The notes under the pieces were generated by a model. The model did not search any database, was not told the origin of the DNA, and worked only from the letters and a program-made list of their open reading frames with translations. Of a stretch of 64,000 nucleotides of DNA, positions 13,201 to 25,200 are shown in pieces. The DNA lies in the NCBI GenBank assembly GCA_013396995.1, contig VWZP01004535.1, positions 488,493-552,492 on the forward strand, in the 5' to 3' direction. Position 1 is the first letter of the stretch, and each line of letters opens with the position of its first letter. A program made the position numbers and the translations under genes. This stretch comes from Dicaeum eximium (lineage: Eukaryota; Chordata; Aves; Passeriformes; Dicaeidae).

Positions 13201-16200
13201 TCACTGGTGGGCTCTGGGATATCTATTTATCAAGTAGCAGCTCAGCACGCAGATATGTGATATTGCTGGTTCTTTTTGCTCTGCTTTTAAAAGCTCCCCA
13301 AGCTATGAATTTTGCACAGCATTTGGAATTCATTTTCCATTACGCTGTAGGCATATCTCTATATTTAATGGTTTAAATTTATCATTTGCTTTGTTCTCCC
13401 TCACACACAGCGGAGAACGAAACAAAAGCTGATTTATAAACCCTTGCTAAGTAAGGCTGAACATACTTATTTTGGAATTAGTGTTTGACCACACTGTGCT
13501 CCAAGGGGGGTTTGAAGCATTTTCTTTCTTGTGTGGGTTAGATACACATTAGTCTTGAGGTTATATTTTTAACACTTTAGATTCAGGTAAGCTAGAGAAT
13601 ATTTCCAAGACAGCTCTCATTTAGACTCAGAGCTGCAGTGAATTCATTGCTGTGGATTGATTTTTCCAACACCATGTTCATAACTGTTTGTAACTCTTTA
13701 TTATTTGATAATTGTTTTAACATTAAATGCACAAAAATGGATGCCTCTCAAAAAACAAACATCTTCTAGTTATCGGAATATTAATGGTCAACAGCAATCA
13801 AAAACCCAAACCAGGTAGCAAAGCTGAAAGGAAAATTATAATGTTTCAAAAATGTATGATGTGTCCTTAATACATCCCAGCAAGCACATAGTAACATTAG
13901 GAAAAATGCAGAGAGATATGATCATGATGGTTAAAAAAAGGGAAAAGTGAAGAGGGCTGTGTGTAGACGTGATGGGGAAGGGAGAAAACCACAAAAGAGT
14001 CTTTGTTCATGATGCTTTACAATAGAATTGGGAGAGAACAAGTGAAATTGTAGCTTGGAAACAAACAATGGGGGGTATCTTAAACACACTGGATGGCTAA
14101 CCTGTGGAATTTACTGGAAATAACTGTGCTGGGGGTACCAGAAACTGGAAAGACAAACTGGTGAATGACTCCATCAAGTGCTGTTAATTCCAAGATACTC
14201 CCTCGTGCTGAGGAAGGCAGTGAGCTGCAGGCTGCTGGCTACTGGGAGAACACCAGGGAACATCTCTCCATCCTACCCTATGCCTGTGCTCTCCATGAGC
14301 CTCCAGGCAGCAGCATACTGGGCCAGGGGGCCCTTTGGTGTGGCTTGGTGCAGCCACCACTCCTGGGCTTGTTTGGTGGCACTCAGGTTGAGAGAGTTCA
14401 GTGGGCGTCACAGGAGGGAAATGGATTGCCTGAAAGAAGGAAATCTTTCTGCCTCTGAATATTCTTCTGTGGTCAAAGTCATTTGGATGGGCAGATGATC
14501 TCTGCTTAAGCCTGTGCAATCCCATTGTATTTGGCAGCACTTTCCCTGAGATCTGGATACTTTCCAGGGTCGTAATACACTCGTGGAAGGGTTGGAAGAA
14601 ACCACGATATCACCTAATCCATTCCTTTGCTCTGATTCAGGATGAAGTAGATTGAGACTTTTCTAGAAGTTTATGTCATCTCTCCATGTACCTCCAGTGA
14701 AAAAGTTTGTGTGACTTCCCCAGGTGTCCATTCCAGACTGTAACTTGCCTTTTTGAGGATGTCAGATCTTTTGGCTGGTTTAAGTTAACTTTGTCTGGGC
14801 ATACATGGTTCCCTTCATTTCACTAACTCACAGCAACTCCCTTTACGCTAAATGCTGATGTAAAAACCCAAAGTGACGGTTTCCTGCTCTGCAGTAGCAG
14901 CAGATGGTTAAGCCATGCCCTGCAGAGCTTCTGTAATACCCAGATCACTTGTAGCTGTTGTCAAGCTGCCACAACAGGTTGCCTTTATTTTATAAATATA
15001 TGTATGTATTCCATTTTATTAATATATGTTACTCCCTCCTCTTAAATATTATACTTTTCACCTGTCCTCACTGATGTAACCTGGATGAGAACACTGTCAG
15101 TGTTTTCTCTTGCAGGCCAAGGCTCCAAACTCAGCGGTGTTGGTGGTGGGAACACACCTGGATTTGATTGAAACAAAATTCCGTGTGGAGAGGATAGCAA
15201 CCCTGAGGGCATATGTCCTGGCTCTGTGTCGCTCTCCCTCTGGATCCAGAGCTACTGGCTTCCCAGATATCACCTTCAAGCACCTGCAGTGAGTACTTGT
15301 GCCTTTGTGAAGTTCAGTCACTCACTCTTTATTTTATGACACTTTTAACAATTTTGAGATACTTGATCTCCTTGGCAACGGAACCAATTTAGAGACTCGT
15401 CAGCATTGCATTTCATCTATTTTTGACTGAGATAATGTATTATAATGAGAGAGAAGGTCAGTGTTGCTCAGGGGGCTGATGATGCGTCTGAGAGCTGGAA
15501 GCTCCAAAGTCATGACCTTGACCAACCTGTTTACTGCTCCTCCTTCACTCAGGTTTCTCACTGTTTAATGGTGACACATTAGTCACAAGGGGAGAAGGTG
15601 CAGATTGACTAATTAATGCTGTGAGAGCGTGACTCTCACAGGGTGGGTGCCAGGGGCTTTGCTGAGGGGAGGCTGTGGGTGGTACCTGACGTGGGAACAC
15701 GGCTCACGTGGCACCTTCAGCTGGGCAAGGAGGGGTCAGTCCCCCGAGCCCCTGGCAATCCAGACCTGTCCCATCTATCTCCAGGTGTCACAACAGGGGG
15801 CAGGGGCTGCCTGGGAGATGGGTGTCACTCAGGCCACGCAGTCTGACACTGCTCCAAGAGAATGCCCTTGGGAAGAGGAGGCTGCTCCAGCTGGGAATGA
15901 AGCGTGTCTGTGAGCCGGGGGCTGAACGTGGATGCAGCAGGCTGGCACCAAACAACGTGAAAATGCCTCTGCCTGGGGCAAGAGCAGGTGGCAAGTGAGG
16001 AAGGGCACTGTTATGTCCCCAGCACTTCCATCTGCTGCCTGGCAAAGGCATCAGCCGACCTCCCACACGCTGCTCTGCAGGCACTGTCAGGCATCCCAGT
16101 CTGTGTCAGGCATGCCAGCCCGTGCCAGGCATCCCAGCCAGCTCTTTCCCATTAGAAGGAGCACCAGGGACCCACTGTAAGGCTCAAAGACTCACCATGA

Positions 16201-19200
16201 GATGGAGAAAACTTTGTATTTGTGTCACTTCAAGCCTCTTTTCCCATCACCTCAGAGCATCACAATACAATCTCGATCATTCTTCCTCAAGGGGACTTCC
16301 TTTCACCCTGACAGTCATCCTGAACATTCCTCTTCACCTTCATTTCCCCTTGCATTTCTTCCTAGCCTGATTTCATACCTCCTTTCTGCTGTGCCTCTCC
16401 ACACCCCATCATCCACCTGGAGTATGCATGATATTAAGCTTTGGGGCTGGAGGAGTGTGAGGAGTATGAAGTTCTTGTGTGGGTGACCCAGGGTGCTTCT
16501 GTCCATGGTCAGGGTCATCCAGCATCCCAGTGAGTTGCACACTTCCCAGTGCCATGCAGGGCTGAGGTTTAAGATAAAGCATATTTCATTAGAGAAGGAT
16601 TTTCTGTCTGCTGTGGGAACATGTGTAGGATCAGTTAAAAAGACCGTTTGTTGGAAAAGTGGAATAGAACTGTTCTTATCCAGCCCACAAAAAGATTGAA
16701 ACTAGTGGGAGTTGAAGAGAGCAGGTTTTTAGCTGTTAAAGAGATAATAAAGGCCAGCTTTTAGGATCTAAGCATCAATTCCCAGATTGCAGGATCCAGC
16801 TGATCAAGGACCGGAATGAGGGTGGAAAAGGTGTCTGGTAGTCATCATCCTGCCTCTTTGATCTGGGGCAGGGAGGACTGGACTTGTCTCCAGAGGCTGC
16901 TGGGGCACAGAGTTTTCCTCCTCCCCGCAGCCCCTTCCAGGATGTGTGTGGCTCTGCAGGGACAGAGGGGGATGACTTTGGTCAGGCTGCCAGGGATGTC
17001 CCCAGACATCCCAGTGCACAGGGGACAGCAGTGCAGTGAGTGAAGCAGGCAGAGCAGAGCTTGCACTAATACAGATGTGGCCTAATACATCTTTTCCAGG
17101 CGACTCCGTGTTTTCTCCAAAGTATTTCAAAAATACTCACTGACAGCCTTCCTCCCATTCAGCTGACACAGGAAATTTAAAGTCAGTGATAAGGGAAAGT
17201 GAGCCTGGAAAGGAAGCCAGTGTGCTGATAAGCTTTGATAACCTTCCCCCTTGCTTGACTTTTGCAGTGAGCTCTCGTGTAAGACTCTGGAAGGCCTGGA
17301 GGGACTGCGGCAGCTGATTTTTCACGTCACTTGCAACATGAAGGATGTCGGCAGCTCCATTTGCTCCCAGAAGCTTGCAGGGAGATTGGTGAGAACTGGG
17401 CTGTCTTGGTGATCCTTGCCACAGCAGGGCTTGTGGGGGGCTTGGGAGGTGAACTTTAGGAGTTATTGAAGGAGTAAGGAGTTGATGCAGGAGCCGTGTG
17501 AATATTTAAGATGGCAGTCTGGCTCTGGGAAAGGACAGCACTAAAAGTTCCTTGTGAAAGGAAAATGGCAGCCAGTTCATCCCTGGCTGGCTGATGCTGA
17601 TCCTGCTGGTTTTCTCATGTGGCTTGCAGATACCAAGGAGTTACCTCAGCCTCCAAGAAGCTGTCCTTGCAGAACAGCATAGAAGAAGTCAAAATGATGA
17701 TGTGCAGTATTTAACAGACAGACAGATAGAGCTGATGATTGAGCAAACTCCTGGAAATGACATCAAAGACTATGAAGACTTGCAAACTGGTAGGTCACAG
17801 CAGACCAGTAATTTCTTGGAAATTAATATGTATGTCCAATTGAAATATTCCACAAATAGTAAATACAGATTACACCAGGTGACTTCTACAGGTCACTTTG
17901 GCAATTGGTAAGATACAAAATTAGTAGTGGGACTTTGTAGATAGCACTGGGAAGTTTCTAAGGTTGTCTGAGGTTACTGATTTAATTATTTTTTTTTTTT
18001 TAACAAACTGTGTCTCATTTCTAGTCTGTGTAGAGTGAGGGTTGCCATAGTTTCAAGTCTGGCTTCTCTGTAAGGCCCCAATCTTGTGATCTTGATGTAG
18101 GCCTTGCTCTGCTGGAGGCAGGGAGAGCCCTTCCCTGTGAGGATGGCAGGAGGAGGGTGAAAGGGAGGTGTCAGGGGGGCAGAAATACTGGCTGTGAAGA
18201 AGTGAGATGTGGGTTTCACAAGTGGAGTGTCAGATAGCAGCACTCTTCAGATAGATGTTACTCTCTTGGCTTGGCTGCATGCTGGCTGTATCTGGAATGC
18301 ATAAAACTGCACAAACTGCCTCAGAGTCTTACTCTTCTGCACTGTGGTTTCCTAATGCTAATCCCCAATGTGGTTTCCTATTGCTAATCCCCAATGCTTT
18401 ACTTTTTTGCAGCCATTAATTTTCTCATAGAAACAGGGACACTGCTGCACTTCCCAGACACGAGCCACGGCCTGAGGAACCTCTACTTCCTTGACCCTGT
18501 CTGGCTCTCAGAGTGTCTGCAGAGGATTTTTAACATCAAGAGCTCCAAGTCTGTAGCTAAGAATGGAGTCATCAGAGCAGAGGACCTCAGGATGCTGCTG
18601 GTTGGGACGGGTTTCACCGAGCAGACTGAAGAGCAGTACTTCCAGTTCTTGGCCAAGTTTGAGATTGCCCTGCCTGTGGCCAATAACAGGTATGTTGATA
18701 ATTAGAGAGGTTTAGTCAGGCTGGAGAAAAATGGCCATTTAGTCAGAGGATATTAACAGGCTTTGCCACTCTTAAGTGGTTGTCTTGACAGGGTCCTTGT
18801 GCTGAGAAAATATCTGAGAGCATTCAGCAGTGTCATGGAAGGCACCCATCCATTTGGGCTGTGTTTCCTGAACTGAGCATCCTCTGGGCCAAACCAGTCC
18901 GTGTGAAAGCTTTCCCAGAGCAGTCTTTGTCCACTGGGTGCATTGAGGCTGTGACAGGCTCAGCCACCAGCCCGGAGGGGCAGTGCCACCGCCGGGGACG
19001 TGGCCACGAGCAGGTGGAAGCTGTAAGGGCTCAGCCGGCGCAGCTGCAGCCGGGAGAGGATGTGAGGCCACGGCTGCCAGGCCTGAAATATAGATGGGCT
19101 GGAGTCATCTGTTTCCAGTGAAGGGTCCTCACTTCAGTGTGGCAGAAAACTTTGAGCAATCAATAATTGTGTCAGCCCTGAAAGTAGCAGCATTTAATTC

Positions 19201-22200
19201 CTGGTGAAATGGGGAAAGTGTAGCTGCAGCAGCAACGCGATTTACTTGATTTTTAACCTCAATAGGTGTTGATCAATAGTTTTCCTAGAAATGGGCTAAG
19301 AAACCTCATTTCTTTAAATGCTAATGAGTCCTCCTCCCCTCTGCCCCCCAGTCCCTTTTCCTCTGGGCAGAGTTCCCTGCGATTTTTCTCTCTCCCATCT
19401 GCTTGGCGACAGCCTGTTGTTGGGCTAGCGGTGAGACCAGAGCTGTGTTGCACTTTTGATGTGGCATTTGCATTTCACTTCCTTGCCCTTGCAGGACAGC
19501 ACGGCTGCATCGCCCTGAGCCTCTGGGGAGCTCTGAATGCCAGCACAAGTGCAGCATTCTCTGTGCTGTCATTATGCCTGTCACTTATCCAGTCCCGGAT
19601 GCCAACAAATTTTCTCAGGCTTAACACAGATAAAGCAGCAATGTTTCTGCTCAGTCCAAAATGCCTTTTGGACTCCTTGTCACTATCTGCCATTTTTTAA
19701 CAGGGCAATTACATTGTCTGTGCCTCGGGAACAAGGAAACTGCTTTTTCATGGCCTGCCCAATGTTTTTCTGAGCGATCCAAGCCACATTAGCAGAATAT
19801 TCTTCCCACTGACGGGCTGTAGCTATAGCAGGTTGGATTAATTTAATGTACTACCAGACACAGAGCAGTTATTTGTTACTGTGCTGCTGCAATTATTGTC
19901 TAGATTGCCAGATAGGGTTTCTGTGCAGTCAGTACAGAAAGCAGCTGCCAGTTTCTGTTCTGAAAGGGTAGATGGGGGCATGTTTCACATATTTTCAAAA
20001 TTTGCATTGGCTGTTGTTCAAGAGCGTCAAATCACCATCTGTGTTACAATCCACTAGATAGTTGTGGCCCAGAAGGGCCTCACTGGCCCTTCTTACACTC
20101 TTAGACCTTTTCTTGGATGTGCTGGGGAAAATTTATTGGCTGTCTGATGATGCATCCACTATTTCTATAGAGCAAGAAGTTTTAGTTTGTTGCACTCCAC
20201 TTTTCTGCCTAGGTGCATGTAACGTAGCTGTGTTCTGCTTCTCAAAATACAGTTAAAAGCGTGACCATTCTTATTGCAGTTTATAATTGAAACTTTTGCC
20301 AGTTTTACATTCCGAAGATGTTTCATGGAACAGATAATTTGATCATGTAATATGTCATCACGTGTGACATATGGAGAGAGCTGTTGTCTAATGATGGCTG
20401 TTTTTTCTGAGTTGATAGTTCAGATTTTACAGAATGCTGCAGCTGCTAGAGAGGCTTTAAAGCAGTGGGTTCTGACCCAGCATTAGTTCTGGTTGTGTCT
20501 AGTGCCTGCCAGTGTTATTTTGGTCAGGTCTCTTGGCCACGTGCCTTGTTGCTGTCATTGTGCCCGTCAGTGATGAGCCCCAGATGCCAACACATTTTCT
20601 CAGGCTCAGCACTGATAAAACAGCAGCATGTCTGCTTATAAGCAAATAACATTTTAGATTGCACAGGCGTCCTGATATGTGTTTGGTACAGAAGAGTGTC
20701 ACTGACAAGAGATTTACTGGCAAGTATTGAAAGCCATAAGCTCATGGTTTTCAAAACACTTGCAGTGTTCCAGGACGTTTAACTTCCCAAATACGAAAGA
20801 TCAGGGCAAATGAATATTCTGGGCGTGCTGGGAGATCTGAAAATAATTTGAAAATGTTATGGTCCCCTACACCAGCATAACTCTGTTGCTGCTGACTGGT
20901 CAGGCACCGATAACATCAAGTCTCCTTCACACTTGGGCAAAGTACCTAATAATCTGATTGCAGAGGAATCTGAGCTAGACAGGTGATTCTCTGCTGGCAG
21001 CAGCCTGGCAAAGTGAGCTCTTGCTTTAGGGGTTTGTCAGGGATGTGGCAGGGATCCATCAGCTGCAGGATGGGGCAGCAGGAATCCCTGTCATGCTGAC
21101 CCATGAGGTGCTCTCATTCTGGGGCTAGGTTGAGGCAGAGCAGTCCAGTCCCTGCAGCCTGGAACTCCTTTCCCCCCTTCCAGGCTTACAGAATTTGAGC
21201 TGCTGGAGGTTCTTTTTGCACTGACCTCCTGTTCCACAGCTGTAATTCCCTGCTTACTACCAGGACAGAGTAGTACCAAAAAAATGAGTCCCAACATCAC
21301 AGCTGTTCTAATGACTCTTATATTTTAATGCATTTAATTTGTGAGTACACAAATGCTCATTACATCAATTTTAGCCCTTTCCAATAGCCCTGGCTGAATT
21401 ATGTAATGTCTGTTTTGCCTCTGCTTGCTTCCATAGTGTAAATTAATTTCTCCATGTATTGCTGCAGCGCTTTAGTCTAAAAGCTTTTTTATATGCAGTA
21501 GGCTGTGCCATTAAAAATCTCTTTGGAGACTGAATCGCCCTATTATCTGGTAACAATGTACTCACTGTTAAAAGCTGTAGCTAAAATCTGAGCTGTTGAA
21601 CTTGATGTGTTTCAGCTACCTCCTCCCTCATCTGCTTCCTACCAAGCCGGCGTTAGATATCCACGGGCTCTGCCACCAGACCTCAAACACGGTCCAGAGG
21701 GTCTTCAAGATGAGTTTTGTCCCCGTTGGCTTTTGGCAAAGGTTCATAGCCAGGATGTTAATTAGCCTGGCAGAGATGGACCTCCAGGTAGGTTACTGTG
21801 CCTGTCTGCAAACAAAAGCAGACAGCTCAAGTGGTTCAGTGTCAGTGGGATGTCTCTTCACATCCCCCTCGCTTCTGTCACAGACTTCGGTAACGTTATT
21901 TGAGTAAACAGGGAGAGATGAGGCTCTGCGCTGAAAATCTGATTCTGTGTTTAAGTAGGTGTCATTGAGAGCAGCAAATTGGCACTGGGGGAGAAAACCT
22001 GAGTTCTCCACAGCCTCTTTATAATGTGATCCCCTGGAAGGTCTCAGTTCCTCCAGCATCTTCCAATTACAAGTAATTGGAGTTCTGCCTGCGGCTCTTG
22101 TCCATGACCATTCCACCAGGCCAGACTCCCTCACGGCTTTGCCAGAGGAGATCTGGAATAGCTCCAGCAAAGCCAGATATCTGAATCTCTATGGGTTTAA

Positions 22201-25200
22201 ATGGGAAGAAAAGTACAGGACTGTTGCCTTAATGAGGCACCCTGTTAGTGCAAGTGCTGTGAGTGACATAAAAGTAGTGTTTGCAAGGTTGTGAGAGCCG
22301 AGTGAATTTTGATGTTGTTGCAGATGTGTTTGCAGCAGCTTCTATCTGAAACTGTAATAAATATCTGCAAAATATTTATAGTACTGCTCTGGTATCTTCT
22401 TAGCAGCTCTCAATTAAACTGTGGTCTGTCTGTGATGTACAGAACATGGAAAACACGATACCTGTTTTTTGGAAGGTCCTCTGTGTTCCAGTCTTCTCAA
22501 ACCATGTAATAACTTTACCTGTTTTAACGGGGTGTCTTGGCAACCTGTTGCTTACATCCTCCTGGGCACTACATAATCCTAGAGCACCTTTCCATGGGGC
22601 TTCATCCAGTCCTTGTGAAGGGAGTGGAAAGGATGCCAGGCGTCAGACCTGTCTGCAGGCAAATAAATGTTGGAGCAATGAGTAGAGCAGAGTCCAGCAC
22701 ATTAACTTGGTTTTAAAACAGAAATACATTTTGCTAGTTTGAAGTGTCTTGGAGAAGAGCCATCTTCCTCCCACTAAAACAGGTGGAAAAGTTAACTCTG
22801 TATTGAGGGCAGACTTCATCATTCACTAGAACATTGAGTACCTTAGGTTTATAAGACTTTTGCAAATGCAGAATAAATGCAGCAAATATCACAGTTATAG
22901 AATTAGCTTTGTGCACTGATATGAAATTGTTCTTTTTTGAGTGGCATGAAAAAGATTTCTACTGTGGAAAAATCAATTTTACCGCGTGTGTTTCCATTCC
23001 ATCGCAAAATTTTATACAAGCACAAGTCACTTTTACTGGAAAAGGTACAGCAGCACCTGTGAAAGCCAAAAAAAGAAATCGCTTTCTTGCTTGATTAAAA
23101 CATCCTTATGAGAAACTTCAGCACTATTTTCATGCTTTTCTGCTTGTTTCAGCTCTTTGAAAACAAGAAGAACACCAAGACAAGAAACAAAAAGGTGACC
23201 ATCTACAGCTTCACAGGCACCCAAAGGAACCGCTGCAGCACGTTCCGAGTCAAAAGGACTCACACTGTTTACTGGCAGGAAGGTCTGTTCGTTACCTTTG
23301 ATGGAGGCTATCTTAGGTAATTTGTGTTCATAATGCAGCATGTGTGACAGGGGACTAATAGAGTGTATGAAACACATCAGCTGAATGGAGATGAATGGGC
23401 CTGACCCAGGCTGTGTGCTCACTCATCAGGAGAAGAGGAGGCTCTCCTAATGGACGTAACTCATCTGGTAACAACTGCTGACAAAAATGATGAATAACTG
23501 ATTATTTGGCAGGTCTGAATGTATCAACCTTATCTGTTATTGCAGCCACAAATTTAAAGAGGCCTGAGAACAGAAAGTGAAATTCAGAGTGGAGCTCGGG
23601 CAGCTTAAAATTCTGCGTTTTCACATGCAAAGGTTTCCTTACCTCAGTGAGTTTTCCACTGAATCTTAAAACTTCACCACTCCGTGGCAGTAATCCAGGT
23701 CAATGGAGGTGCTTCTGTGCAGCAGGGACTGTGGACAAGTGCCTCAACCTGGCCAAGGCAGAATGTCTGCTGGCTGCAAGCCTGGGGAAAACCTCCTGTC
23801 CATGTTGTTTCACAAATGCAGACATTTAAGACTTTTGCTCCTTCAGTCCCTGGCAAGACAGGGAGGAACCATTGGTGCTCTTGCATGGTTGGAGGCCAGA
23901 AGGAAACAGTGACCTTCCCAAGTTTCCAGGCTCAGTAGAGTCTTGAACCCAGCACTGCAAACCACAGGCTGGAATCCTGAATTCTGGACCGTGGTAGTGG
24001 TCGTGCTGTTACCTCCCCATGTATTTCAGGGAGTTACACTTCCATGGGAATTGTGCAAAAATGATGGTCATAAACTTTTCCTAACAGTTTCTGGAAATAC
24101 CATTATTATTGCACTGGAATTTTATTACTGATTTTACAACTCCCAACCTTCCATCATTCTGTATAGGGCATTTCTGTCAAAACTCTCCATCATACTCAGC
24201 TCACTTAGGCCACAGTTTTCCCTAGGCCTGACCTTCTATAGCAATTACCCTTTGTGAGGAGCTGGGATTTCCGTGCAAGAATTCTCTTCTGAAATTCATT
24301 TTCAGAGCAGACTGAGTTGAAAATCACCCTCGAAGCTAGATTGCTTTGTGTTTGGGTGACTCATGAACTGTGTGTGTTATTATGTAACTCAGGTTTCCTG
24401 CCAGAAAGAAAGTTTGTTGACACTGATACTTCAGAAAAGCTTCACAGGTCTGTCTTTTGGTTTTCTCACACAGCGTCGAGTCTTCTGATGTGAACTGGAA
24501 AAAGAAAAAAAGTGGTGGAATTAAAATAATTTCCCAGTCAGAAGTGAGAGACTTTTCAGCCATGGCATTCATCACGGATCATGTCAACTCTTTGATAGAC
24601 CAGTGGTTCCCTGGTAAGAGAACAGCTGTAATTTTCTGTGCAGTGTTATGTCTTTTCAACAGAGGGCTCTTTGACAGAGCTCTCCAGGTGCACAATACTG
24701 TGTTAATTGAAGACCCCTCAGGCTCTGACAGTCTCAAGCCAATAACATTTGATAAAAGCTAATAAACCTGCAGACAGATCAAGATTAGTTGCCAACACCC
24801 TTTGGTCTAGACATTGTGTCTTGCAGTCTGTCTGTCACAGCAGCACAGGTGAAACATTACAGTTCAAACAGGACCTGTAGGAGTTCAAGAGACTCATCCA
24901 GTGCTCGTAGCAGGGGCAGGATTTGGCCCAAACTGCTTGGTGCTGTCCCTTGAACTCATTTTGGCATCAGCTGGGATAAGGGTTTGCCCATCATTTCTAA
25001 CTTTCTATGAGTTACAGAATTCTGATATGAGAGGCATGAGTGACTGTGGTACCAAGGACTCCATGCCAAGGTAACTTCCTTGACTCCTGCAGCTGCTTTT
25101 CCTGTGCTCAGCACAGATCCTGCTGTTCCCCAGCAGGCTGTTTGCAACCCTGTACACTTTATTTGAAACCAAAACAAAATCTGAAGTGCTCTTTGTTGTC

